Shown here: in pieces, positions 34,558-42,813 of the stretch
Layout: each line of letters begins with the position of its first letter
Position numbering within the stretch: the first letter of the stretch is position 1
Program-made: the position numbers and the translations under genes
The notes under the pieces: model-generated
Seen by the model: the letters and a program-made list of their open reading frames with translations, nothing else
Told to the model about the DNA's origin: nothing
Databases searched by the model: none
NCBI GenBank assembly: GCA_021770345.1
Contig: JAETRD010000004.1
Coordinates: 186,001 to 250,000, forward strand
Reading direction: 5' to 3'
Length of the DNA: 64,000 nucleotides
Source: Lachnospiraceae bacterium
Lineage (GTDB): Bacteria; Bacillota; Clostridia; Lachnospirales; Lachnospiraceae

Positions 34558-35787
34558 CTACTGAGGTGATAATTCCACAACCTGCTCTATTATAGTTAAA
34601 ACATTTTCCCTCTCTTCAGAACTCAAAAGCAAATTCAAAAAACCTAATAATGATTTTTCTTGAATTTGTTTTAATTTATGAAAAATTAGTGGCTCCAATT
34701 TAAAAATTTCTTTTGCCACCCTCTTCAAATCATTTTTACGCATTTGTCCATATAAATCATCCGGAAATTCGGGGAATGTTTTTCTTTCTGTTATCATTGC
34801 TTCAACTGCTTCTTCTGCTTTATCTGATAAATATACACTGATTTTTTTCTCGATAAGGTTTTGAATCTCTTTATGCAATTTTTTCAGAATCTTTTTCTCA
34901 TCTGGAGATTCGAACATATTAATCTGGGTATCATCGTGATCATCTGCAACATTTTCCTTATCATCAAAAAATTCTGACTTCACAAACACACTATGATTAA
35001 AGTTAATCGTATTTCGATTAAAAGTTGTAGTTCGATTTCCTTTCAACACGTTTTTGTCATCAAAATAATAACAACAGAATTTTTCAGAGATTGATTCCTG
35101 CCATACAACTAAGTTAATCTCAAATCTATATCCTTCAATTGTAACCATAGTTTTTTCGCTCAATTCTATGTTTATATATTTTTCATAATCAATTTTTTCA
35201 TCATTAACCACTATTTCTACATTCTTATTTTTATATAGGTACAAAAACCAAGCAAAATCCTTAAGTAATGCTGGCTCTATTATTTCAAAACCCATATTCT
35301 CCGCAGTTAATGTATTTATATTGGTGAATTTCACTTCTGTTCCAGTTTCTTTTGTGTCAGATAACTGTGGTTCAGAACAGTCAATCACCTCTTTTTTATC
35401 GCTGGACATATTAATATCATATTCTTTATAAACATTGTTATCTTTATAAACAGTATGCCACTCTGCATTACTTGAAAAAGCAATAAAAGAGAAGCGTCCT
35501 TTCCCTTTATTTGCCTTGGATTTCATTTGTAATGACAGTAAATTCTTCTTTGATGCCAGAAAAGCACCAAAAGTCTCTCCCAACTCGTCGTAATTTATTC
35601 CATCACCATTATCTTTTATAATTAACTCCCTAATGCCAAACGCTTTATTAAGTGTATATTCTATATTAATTTTTGTTGCATTAGCTTCGAATCCATTCCA
35701 AACATATTCACTTATAGCAGCTTTGTAATCACTTGTGATTCCAGAAGAATCAATACTCTGGTTTTTTACACTTACAGGTATAATCAT
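34558..35787 (-). CDS. GHKL (Hsp90-like) ATPase, probable defence component
   Basis: 409 residues. A Bergerat ATP site is visible: ISEYVWNGFEANATKI (Glu 27, Asn 31, with Glu 34 where many relatives have Asp), IIKDNGDGINYDELG (the DxGxG loop at 59-63) and KGKGRFSFIAFSSNAEW (lid, near 95). The rest, from about residue 200, has no fold I can name and is rich in Lys, Glu and Asn. GHKL ATPases of this MORC/Hsp90-like type occur in several defence systems as switch or loading factors. It is first in a three-gene AT-rich cluster, with GGGAGG nine bases before the ATG and an operator-like repeat over its promoter. Confidence 0.8.
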   Translation of the reverse strand: MIIPVSVKNQSIDSSGITSDYKAAISEYVWNGFEANATKINIEYTLNKAFGIRELIIKDNGDGINYDELGETFGAFLASKKNLLSLQMKSKANKGKGRFSFIAFSSNAEWHTVYKDNNVYKEYDINMSSDKKEVIDCSEPQLSDTKETGTEVKFTNINTLTAENMGFEIIEPALLKDFAWFLYLYKNKNVEIVVNDEKIDYEKYINIELSEKTMVTIEGYRFEINLVVWQESISEKFCCYYFDDKNVLKGNRTTTFNRNTINFNHSVFVKSEFFDDKENVADDHDDTQINMFESPDEKKILKKLHKEIQNLIEKKISVYLSDKAEEAVEAMITERKTFPEFPDDLYGQMRKNDLKRVAKEIFKLEPLIFHKLKQIQEKSLLGFLNLLLSSEERENVLTIIEQVVELSPQ

Positions 35788-35810
35788 AATATTTCGCCTC
35801 CCATATCATA

Positions 35811-35834
35811 AGTATACCATTATTTCTAATGGTA
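35811..35834 (-). promoter_or_regulatory. Promoter and palindromic operator of the ATPase-nuclease cluster
   Basis: TACCATTA and TAATGGTA (35815-35834, four-base spacer) form a perfect 8-bp inverted repeat that runs into a minus-strand TATACT -10 box (plus 35811-35816). The -35 region is poor. The arrangement suggests the cluster is held repressed; no regulator gene is adjacent. Confidence 0.55.
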
Positions 35835-35845
35835 CGCTCATGATT

Positions 35846-36168
35846 TTAGATAGTTTCAAAATACTTCAACGCATCCTTTATCGCTTCTACGTTCTCCGCA
35901 GACAGATGGTTTCCTCGGCTGTTTCAATTCTTCTACCGCATTAGGCGCATCATACATCGGCAAACCCAAATCTCTTTTTACCTCGGCGATATATGCGGTA
36001 TGTACTTTGAAGCCATATTTTGCTTCTATGTACCCCTTAATCATTTTGTAAATAACCCGCTCCTTCGGCTTGTACGCTTCGGCTCTCCTGGCAATATTAT
36101 CAAGCAAGACTTCGCCCTCACCCTCGCCAAACTCCACTTTTACGTTGATTACGCTGTTGTGTTTTTGC
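35846..36168 (-). pseudogene. Frameshifted C-terminal extension of rlmD
   Basis: Downstream of the rlmD stop, a second frame reads VINVKVEFGEGEGEVLLDNI, then ERVIYKMIKGYIEAKYGFKV, then HTAYIAEVKRDLGLPMYDAP. In a third frame it ends HLSAENVEAIKDALKYFETI. I recall this as a C-terminal extension of some Lachnospiraceae 23S rRNA uridine methyltransferases. One frame break fits loss of one A in the run at 36162-36166. The other fits one extra base near 35908. Real decay or sequencing error in homopolymers are both possible. An ATG-started piece (35856-36137) could still be made as a separate 93-residue protein. Confidence 0.65.
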
Positions 36169-37732
36169 GGGAAAGCATTACAACCGTCTCCACATGCCCC
36201 GTATGCCCGAACTGGTCCACTGCCCGCACCCGCTTAAGCTCATATCCCCCGTCGCACAGAACCCGCAGATCCCGCGCGAGCGTGGCGGAATCACAGCTCA
36301 CATACACAATCCGCTCGGGCTGCATCCGAAGCATCGTCGCAAGGCACGCCGCATCGCATCCCTTCCGCGGCGGGTCCACGACAATCACGTCCGGGTGGCG
36401 CATATCCGCGCCGCGGCCGCCGTCAGGCAGGTCTTCCCCGCGCTCGTAAAACTCCGGCAGCACCTCCTCCGCCTTCCCGACAAAAAACTCCGCATTGGAG
36501 ATACCGTTGAGCCGGGCGTTGCTTTCGGCGTCCCGGATCGCCTGCGGGACGATCTCCACCCCGTAAACCTTCTTTGCCTGCTGCGCCAGAAACAGCGAAA
36601 TCGTCCCGATACCGCAGTACAGATCCCAGACCGTCTCCTTTCCGGTCAGCCCCGCATACGCAAGTGCAAGACTGTAAAGCTTTTCCGTCTGCTCGGGGTT
36701 CACCTGATAAAAAGACTGCGGCGAAATATGATATGCGACCGCCGTATCCGTCCGTGCAAATTCATCCGCTGTCGACCGCCCGGACCGCACAGTTTCGTCT
36801 CCCCGGACAGTATCATCCCAGCCTTTCGTCGTCCCGGCGCCGGACCGCGCAATTTCGTCTCCCCGGACAATCTCATCCCAGCCTTCCGCCATCCCGGCGC
36901 CGCATCGGCGCAGATAAATATAGTCCGTGATATAGGGCTGTCCCCAGATTGTCTCCGTCACATCCCCTAAAATCACATTCGTCTTTTTCGTGTTCCGATT
37001 CACGGAGATACTCGTCATCCCGCCAATCCGGCGCAGCGCCTCCGTCAGCCGCTCCTGCGCCGGCAGTTTCTCCCCGTTAATCACCAGACACACCATAAGT
37101 TCCCCGGTCGCAAAACCGCAGCGGATCAGCACATGCCGCACAAGTCCCGTCCCGCTCTCCTCATCGTAGGGCGCAATTCCGTTCTCCCGCATAAAGGCGA
37201 GCACACACGCCAAAATTTCCCGATTTGCCGGTATCCCAAGCTTGCAGTCCTCCACCGGAATAATGCTGTGTGTCCGGGACGCATAAAATCCCGCGACGGG
37301 CTCCCCGTCCCGGTTTCTTCCGATCGGAAACTGCGCTTTGTTGCGGTAGCGGTACGGATGCTCCATCCCCACGATCGGCTCCATAATCCTGTCAATCTCC
37401 TCCGCGCAAAAGCCCCCGATGCGGATCAGGTTGCCGCGGACCTTGTCCTGCTTAAAGGCCAGCTGCCTGCCGTAATCCATCGCCTGAATCTGGCAGCCGC
37501 CGCAGCGCCTGTGCAGCTCGCAAGCCGGCTCTACGCGGTACGCAGAGGCCGAGAGGATTTCTTCAAGCCTTGCATAGCCATAATTCTTCTTCCGTTTCGT
37601 GATGCGGGCGCGGATAACATCCCCCGGCACCGCATCCTTGACAAAAAAAGCCATCCCCTCATACCGCCCGATTCCCTCTCCGTCATTTCCGATATCCTCT
37701 ATTTTCAGTTCGATCAAATCATTTTTCCGCAT
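36149..37732 (-). CDS. rlmD: 23S rRNA (uracil-C5)-methyltransferase RlmD
   Basis: 527 residues. An N-terminal TRAM-like RNA-binding domain (IELKIEDIGNDGEGIGRYEG) and an iron-sulfur Cys set (CELHRRCGGCQIQAMDY) are followed by the SAM site VWDLYCGIGTISLFLAQ, the VVDPPRKGCD motif and the catalytic Cys region IVYVSCDSATLARDL. It would methylate uridine in 23S rRNA (RlmCD-like; the exact positions cannot be told). The frame opens at 37828, but MRKNDLIELKIED at 37732 has GGAG upstream and matches the family start. A 60-bp tandem repeat adds about 40 residues in the middle. The C-terminal extension seen in relatives is out of frame here. Confidence 0.9.
   Translation of the reverse strand: MRKNDLIELKIEDIGNDGEGIGRYEGMAFFVKDAVPGDVIRARITKRKKNYGYARLEEILSASAYRVEPACELHRRCGGCQIQAMDYGRQLAFKQDKVRGNLIRIGGFCAEEIDRIMEPIVGMEHPYRYRNKAQFPIGRNRDGEPVAGFYASRTHSIIPVEDCKLGIPANREILACVLAFMRENGIAPYDEESGTGLVRHVLIRCGFATGELMVCLVINGEKLPAQERLTEALRRIGGMTSISVNRNTKKTNVILGDVTETIWGQPYITDYIYLRRCGAGMAEGWDEIVRGDEIARSGAGTTKGWDDTVRGDETVRSGRSTADEFARTDTAVAYHISPQSFYQVNPEQTEKLYSLALAYAGLTGKETVWDLYCGIGTISLFLAQQAKKVYGVEIVPQAIRDAESNARLNGISNAEFFVGKAEEVLPEFYERGEDLPDGGRGADMRHPDVIVVDPPRKGCDAACLATMLRMQPERIVYVSCDSATLARDLRVLCDGGYELKRVRAVDQFGHTGHVETVVMLSRKNTTA
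36781..36900. repeat. 60-bp coding tandem repeat inside rlmD
   Basis: Positions 36781-36840 and 36841-36900 are two copies of one 60-bp unit with a few differences, beginning CGGACCGC and CGGACCGCGC; the start of a third copy may follow. The unit encodes a 20-residue repeat with a GWD-(D/E)-x-VRGDE core. It sits in a variable loop before the SAM-binding domain and keeps the frame. Confidence 0.9.
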
Positions 37733-37867
37733 AAAAACTCCAATCCAAAGTATCCGGATTTGCCCGGCATGTGTTCGTGTCATCGAATGAGGGAACAGCC
37801 CTTCCCCTACTCGCCGCGCGAGGCACATGCAGCGAAGCTGCTAATTTCCTTATGTACCCCTGCACAT

Positions 37868-37894
37868 AAAACAGCCGGCGTCATCCGCCGGCTG
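37868..37894 (-). terminator. Intrinsic terminator after yhaM
   Basis: CAGCCGGCG (37872-37880) and CGCCGGCTG (37886-37894) form a 9-bp GC-rich stem with a five-base loop. On the minus strand it is followed by TTTTAT. It ends the transcript carrying the PDZ protein gene and yhaM, so rlmD probably has its own promoter. Confidence 0.85.
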
Positions 37895-37938
37895 CCCGCC
37901 TTTTCCTTCCGCTGTTCGGAAAAAATATCCCGCCGCGC

Positions 37939-38892
37939 CTATCTGTCGCGCCCCGACCGTCTGAGATTGCTCTCAAACAGGCGGTTATAGCCCTGCCACT
38001 CGACATTGTTTTCCGGAACATTTGCAAAAATCTCACGCATCGTCTCCATCTTCGCGTCTATGTTATCCGCAAAGCTGAGCGCCAGCGCCTCCGCCAGCGC
38101 CGGCTTCTTCGGGGAACCGAATTCCAGCTCCCCGTGATGCGCCAGAATACAGTGCTTAAGCTCATTCCCGAGCCCCTTCGGGAATCCGGAAATCCCGCGC
38201 ATGCGCTCACCTACCATCTCCGTGCCGATCACAATATGCCCCAGCAGCTGCCCCTCATCCGTATAGTCATTCTGCGGGAACGTAGACAGCTCCTCCATCT
38301 TTCCGATATCGTGAAATATGGCCGCCGAAAGCAGCAGATCCCGGTTCAGTATCGGATATGTCCGCGCAAAATAATCGCAGTGCTTCGCAACGGAAAGCGT
38401 GTGCTCTAACAGACCGCCGACGAACCCGTGATGCACGGTCTTGGCCGCGGAGTGAAATTTAAAGCGTTTGGCAAAATCCGCATCCTCCGCAAAAAAGCTC
38501 TCCAGCAGCTTTCTAAGATGCGGCTGCTGCACCGACGCAATCAGCGCCAGAAGTTCCGCATACATCTCCTCGATATCCTTCTTGCTGACCGGCAGATAAT
38601 TCTTCGGGTCATATTCCCCCTCCTGCACCCTGCGCACCCGCTTCACATTCAGCTGCAGATTCCCCTGAAAGCTTGTGATATCGCCCATGACCGCTATGTA
38701 ATCCATCGATTCAAAATCATCGATCCCGACGGAGCCGGGCTCCCAGATTTTTGCATCCAGCGTCCCGGTCTTATCCTGCAGCAGCAGATTATCATAAGGC
38801 TTTCCGGCCTTTGTCAAAAATGTCTGTTTCACTTTACACAGATAAACTTCGTTAATTCTCTCGCCCTCGCGAAGACTTTCAATATACTTCAT
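37939..38892 (-). CDS. yhaM: 3'-5' exoribonuclease YhaM
   Basis: 317 residues. An N-terminal OB-fold nucleic-acid-binding domain (EVYLCKVKQTFLTKAGKPYD, LLLQDKTGTLDAKIW) precedes an HD domain with H-HD-D ligands: VHHGFVGGLLEHTLSV, AAIFHDIGKMEELS, LAHHGELEFGSP and SFADNIDAKM. This matches YhaM, a Firmicutes exonuclease acting on RNA and single-stranded DNA. The frame opens at 38985, but the ATG at 38892 (MKYIESLREGERI) has GAGG upstream. It starts 19 bases after the PDZ protein gene, so they form one unit, and a terminator follows. Confidence 0.88.
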   Translation of the reverse strand: MKYIESLREGERINEVYLCKVKQTFLTKAGKPYDNLLLQDKTGTLDAKIWEPGSVGIDDFESMDYIAVMGDITSFQGNLQLNVKRVRRVQEGEYDPKNYLPVSKKDIEEMYAELLALIASVQQPHLRKLLESFFAEDADFAKRFKFHSAAKTVHHGFVGGLLEHTLSVAKHCDYFARTYPILNRDLLLSAAIFHDIGKMEELSTFPQNDYTDEGQLLGHIVIGTEMVGERMRGISGFPKGLGNELKHCILAHHGELEFGSPKKPALAEALALSFADNIDAKMETMREIFANVPENNVEWQGYNRLFESNLRRSGRDR

Positions 38893-38911
38893 CCTGACCT
38901 CTTCCCATTCT

Positions 38912-40228
38912 TTATTGTAACACGCGTATTTCCGCCGTGCAGGTAATCTCCTTATAGCCGTCCGCACTCTGGCGCTCAACGACAATCCTTACTTCTTCTC
39001 CCGGCGTCAGCGTCAAAAGCTTACTCTCAAAACTGTCCACGTTATAAATGGCTTCCCCGTCCACATTCGTGATCACGTCGCCGCTCTGCAGCCCCGCCGC
39101 CATCGCCGGAGAATCCATCCTTACCTCTCTAATATATGCGCCTTTCGGAATGTCATATTCGTTTGCAATGTCATTCGTCACGGTGATAAGCTCGAGCCCG
39201 ATATACGGAATATCCTGATTGTTGGACAGCATCTCGATAATGCCTTTCAGTTCCGAAATCGAGAGCGCCGTGAGCGTGCTCTCGTCCCCCGCGCTGCTGT
39301 AATCCTGCATCACAAGCCCGATCACCTCACCCTCTACATTGATAATGGCTCCACTGCCGCCCTCGCTCCCCACGATATCCGTGGTAAAGACCGTATAGTT
39401 CGTATCCACCGTCGAAATGCTGTTGTTTGTCGACGTGATATTTCCAGTCAGGATCGAATAATTTGTTCCGAGCGGGCTGCCCACCGCAATCGCAATCATG
39501 CCCTGTGTGGTCAGGAGAGAATTTCCCAGCGTCGCCACCGCAATCGCCTTCATTGTGTCCTCATCCACATTTTCCCGCGGGACGGACAGAACTGCTATTC
39601 CGGTGTTGCCGTCGTATTTCTTCATCGACGCCGCCACGGAAACCTCATTGATAAACGTGACATACACCTCCTGCACATCGGATATCACCTTGCGCTCCGT
39701 CAAAATCAAAAGCTCCTGCCCGTTGTCCGCAACGATAATCCCCGACGCCTGCCCCCTGCTTTCATACGGATTGTTGAACCAATCCGTATCGCTCTTTACG
39801 CCCGTCACCGTCACTACGAACTTATTCGCCTCACGCCCCACCGCATAGAGCTCATTCTGCAGCTTCTGGAAATCCTCAATCGTAAATTCCCGCGGCTCAA
39901 CCACTACCGGAGGCTCCGTTTCCTCCTCCGTGTCTGCGGGAGGCGCCTCTGTGACAACCGTCTCCGTCGGAGGTTCCGTTTCTTCCTCCTGCTCCGTGAC
40001 TGCAATATCGTCTTTCGGTATCGTCACGACAGGCTCATCGGCCGGATGCAGTATATCCGCAAACTGCGGCTCGAACCAGGCAAACACCAGGCTTGCAAGC
40101 AGACCAAACAGCACGGCCAGGCCTGCAACATACCCTGCATAGATCAACAGCCGCCTCTTATTAATCGGCTTTTCCTTTATTTTTTCATTGATAAACGAAA
40201 ACCGGTCCTTCTCCTTATTTTCCTGCAT
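38912..40228 (-). CDS. Membrane-anchored HtrA-like protein with degenerate triad and PDZ domain
   Basis: 438 residues. A short basic cytoplasmic tail, one membrane helix (LIYAGYVAGLAVLFGLLASL, about residues 27-46), an acidic Pro/Thr/Glu linker (about 60-110), a trypsin-like double barrel and a C-terminal PDZ domain (LQSGDVITNVDGEAIYNVDS) are visible. The catalytic positions look lost: the His block reads ILTERKVISD, the Asp block NTGIAVL, and the Ser block GSEGGSGAI. It may be a pseudoprotease scaffold or sensor outside the membrane. The frame opens at 40282, but MQENKEKDRF at 40228 has GAGG six bases upstream. Confidence 0.8.
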   Translation of the reverse strand: MQENKEKDRFSFINEKIKEKPINKRRLLIYAGYVAGLAVLFGLLASLVFAWFEPQFADILHPADEPVVTIPKDDIAVTEQEEETEPPTETVVTEAPPADTEEETEPPVVVEPREFTIEDFQKLQNELYAVGREANKFVVTVTGVKSDTDWFNNPYESRGQASGIIVADNGQELLILTERKVISDVQEVYVTFINEVSVAASMKKYDGNTGIAVLSVPRENVDEDTMKAIAVATLGNSLLTTQGMIAIAVGSPLGTNYSILTGNITSTNNSISTVDTNYTVFTTDIVGSEGGSGAIINVEGEVIGLVMQDYSSAGDESTLTALSISELKGIIEMLSNNQDIPYIGLELITVTNDIANEYDIPKGAYIREVRMDSPAMAAGLQSGDVITNVDGEAIYNVDSFESKLLTLTPGEEVRIVVERQSADGYKEITCTAEIRVLQ

Positions 40229-40287
40229 GATTTTCCTCTTTTCTCTGTGTGCCGGGCACACTTTTTTCGAAAACCGTACCACCTTGT

Positions 40288-40340
40288 ATTATAAAATGAA
40301 TCAGATGCCCTTGCAATAGTTTCTTTTGTTCATATATAAT
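40288..40340. promoter_or_regulatory. Divergent promoters sharing one palindromic -35 box
   Basis: TTGCAA at 40311-40316 reads the same on both strands. On the plus strand it is followed by 18 bp and TATAAT (40335-40340) toward mutS2. On the minus strand it is followed by 17 bp and TATAAT (plus 40288-40293) toward the PDZ protein gene. Only one polymerase could use the hexamer at a time. Confidence 0.75.
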
Positions 40341-40408
40341 GTAGGTAGGGAAACGGCGCCTCCTGCTGCCCGTATTCCCCGCAATAATTTTAAAAGGAAT
40401 ATCCGACT

Positions 40409-42799
40409 ATGAATGATAAAGTTTTGAACACGCTCGAATACAATAAAATCACTGCACAGCTCGCAGAATACGCATACGGCAGCGAGGCGAAACACCGCTG
40501 CCAAACGCTGCGTCCCTGCACCGACAAAGCGCTCATCGAAGAACTCCAACAGCAGACGAAAGACGCGTTAAGCCGTATCTTTAAAAACGGCTCTCTCTCT
40601 TTCTCCGGCGTGCAGGACATCACAGACTCGTTAAAGCGGCTTGCCATCGGCGCTTCTCTCGGCGCCGGGGAACTGCTGCGCTTCTGCTCCCTGCTTGAGG
40701 CCGCGAAACGTGCAAAGGCGTATGCGCGCGCAAAAGGAGACCGCATCAGCGACGAGGAGACCAGCGATTCCCTGACGCCCTTTTTTGCACAGATCGAGCC
40801 GCTGACGCCGCTGCAAGACGAAATCCGCCGCTGCATCCTTTCCGAGGAGGAGATCGCGGACGATGCGAGCAGCACGCTAAAGTCCATCCGCCGTTCGATG
40901 CGGGGCATGAATGACAGAATCCGGGCCCAGATGAATGCCATGATGAACAACACCACGACGCGGAGCTATCTGCAGGATGCCGTCATCACCATGCGCGACG
41001 GCCGGTACTGCCTTCCGGTCAGGGCCGAGGCAAAATCCCAGATTCCGGGTATGATTCACGACCAGTCTTCCTCCGGCTCCACCCTTTTTATCGAGCCTAT
41101 GGCGGTCGTCAATCTCAACAACGAGTACAGGGAACTGCTTCTTAAAGAGCAGGACGAGATCGAAGTCATCCTCGCAAATCTGAGCAATCAGGCCGCCGGT
41201 TACACCGCGCAGCTACAGACCGACTACGAGATGCTCACCGCGCTTGATTTTATTTTTGCCAGAGCATCCTATGCGAAAAGTTATAACGGCGTTGCACCGT
41301 CTTTCAACGATAAAGGCCGTATTTCCATCCGGAAAGGCCGCCATCCGCTTCTCGATCCCAAAAAGGTCGTTCCCATCGACGTCCGCCTCGGCGACGATTT
41401 CTCCCTTCTGATCGTCACGGGACCGAACACAGGCGGTAAGACCGTCTCCTTAAAGACCGTGGGGCTCCTGACGCTGATGGGACAGGCAGGACTGCATATC
41501 CCCGCCTCCGAGCGCTCGGAACTGGGCATTTTTGACGAGGTATTTGCGGATATCGGGGACGAGCAGAGCATCGAACAGTCCTTAAGTACGTTTTCCTCAC
41601 ACATGACAAACATTATTCGGATTTTAGAACAGGCAAACGACCGCTCCCTGGTACTGTTTGACGAGCTGTGCGCAGGGACGGATCCCACGGAAGGCGCCGC
41701 CCTCGCGATCTCGATTTTATCCAGACTCCATCTCTACGGGGCAAAAGTGATGGCAACCACCCACTACAGCGAGTTAAAAATATTTGCGCTCGGGACGCCG
41801 GATGTGGAAAATGCATGCTGTGAATTTAACGTGGAGACGTTAAGCCCGACCTACCGCCTTTTAATCGGCATTCCGGGCAAGAGCAACGCATTTGCAATCT
41901 CCGAAAAACTCGGCCTCTCCGAAGATATCATTACCGACGCGAAGGGCCGCATCAGCGAAAGCGAAGAAAACTTCGAGGACCTGCTGGCGAATCTCGAAAA
42001 AAGCCGCGTTACCATTGAGCGCGAGCAGCTGGAAATCAATCAGTACAAGGCCGAGATCCACTCGTTAAAGGAGGCCCTTGAGCAAAAGCAGGAGCGCCTC
42101 GACACAAGCCGTGACAAGATTCTGCGCGAGGCGAACGAGCAGGCCTACCATATCATCAAAGAGGCGAAAGACCTCGCGGACGAGACAATCCGCAATTTCA
42201 ACAAATACGGGCAGGCCGGCGCTCCGATTGCACAGATGGAAAAAGAGCGCACAAAGCTGCGCGGCAGGATGACGGACGCCCAGAAGAAAATGTCTGACTC
42301 CGTCAAGCAGCCTGACCGTCATAGCTCACCGAAAAATCTGCGCATCGGAGACAGCGTTAAGGTGATCAGCATGAATTTAAAGGGGACCGTTCACTCTCTG
42401 CCGAACGCCAAAGGCGATTTGCTTGTGCAGATGGGAATTTTAAATTCCCAGGTCAATATCAGCGATTTAATCCTGCTCGAGGAGGACAGTGCTCCCTCCG
42501 GCAAAAAGTTCAACAAAACCGGTGCAGGGAAAATCAAAATGGGAAAATCCGCCTCCGTCTCCACGGAGATCAATCTGATCGGAAAAACTACCGACGAGGC
42601 GATTCCGCTTCTGGACAAATATTTAGACGATGCCTATCTGGCGCATCTCCCCTCCGTGCGCATCGTTCACGGAAAGGGAACCGGTGCCTTAAGGAACGCA
42701 GTACAGGCGCATCTAAAGCGTTTAAAGTATATCAAATCCTTCCATCTCGGGGAATTCGGGGAGGGTGATTCCGGTGTGACGATCGCCGAGTTCAAATAA
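40409..42799 (+). CDS. mutS2: Endonuclease MutS2 / ribosome-rescue ATPase
   Basis: 796 residues, normal for MutS2. The core and lever region runs to about residue 320, then the ATPase with Walker A GPNTGGKT (about 338), Walker B LVLFDELCAGTDPTEGAAL and TTHYSELK. A long coiled coil follows (about 520-600), a KOW-like linker (LRIGDSVKVISMNLKGTV), and a C-terminal Smr domain (VRIVHGKGTGALRNAVQ). The usual DLRG of Smr reads NLIG here, which may weaken nuclease activity. MutS2 suppresses recombination and also acts on collided ribosomes. AAGGA precedes the ATG. The response regulator gene follows after 14 bases. Confidence 0.93.
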   Translation: MNDKVLNTLEYNKITAQLAEYAYGSEAKHRCQTLRPCTDKALIEELQQQTKDALSRIFKNGSLSFSGVQDITDSLKRLAIGASLGAGELLRFCSLLEAAKRAKAYARAKGDRISDEETSDSLTPFFAQIEPLTPLQDEIRRCILSEEEIADDASSTLKSIRRSMRGMNDRIRAQMNAMMNNTTTRSYLQDAVITMRDGRYCLPVRAEAKSQIPGMIHDQSSSGSTLFIEPMAVVNLNNEYRELLLKEQDEIEVILANLSNQAAGYTAQLQTDYEMLTALDFIFARASYAKSYNGVAPSFNDKGRISIRKGRHPLLDPKKVVPIDVRLGDDFSLLIVTGPNTGGKTVSLKTVGLLTLMGQAGLHIPASERSELGIFDEVFADIGDEQSIEQSLSTFSSHMTNIIRILEQANDRSLVLFDELCAGTDPTEGAALAISILSRLHLYGAKVMATTHYSELKIFALGTPDVENACCEFNVETLSPTYRLLIGIPGKSNAFAISEKLGLSEDIITDAKGRISESEENFEDLLANLEKSRVTIEREQLEINQYKAEIHSLKEALEQKQERLDTSRDKILREANEQAYHIIKEAKDLADETIRNFNKYGQAGAPIAQMEKERTKLRGRMTDAQKKMSDSVKQPDRHSSPKNLRIGDSVKVISMNLKGTVHSLPNAKGDLLVQMGILNSQVNISDLILLEEDSAPSGKKFNKTGAGKIKMGKSASVSTEINLIGKTTDEAIPLLDKYLDDAYLAHLPSVRIVHGKGTGALRNAVQAHLKRLKYIKSFHLGEFGEGDSGVTIAEFK

Positions 42800-42813
42800 G
42801 AAAGGTTTTTATT

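Noticed and set aside
35856-36137. Independent 93-residue gene downstream of rlmD
   Set aside because: It lacks a ribosome site, its N-terminal part continues upstream of the ATG in the same frame, and its last 23 residues are a shifted reading of a conserved tail. It is treated as part of the frameshifted extension.
36149-36168. Programmed -1 frameshift in rlmD at the run of five A
   Set aside because: The heptamer is C AAA AAC, which re-pairs poorly, no hairpin lies at the right distance, and a second break occurs downstream. Decay or a sequencing error is simpler.
36781-36900. CRISPR-like or intergenic repeat
   Set aside because: There are only two adjacent 60-bp copies without spacers, and they lie in frame inside rlmD.
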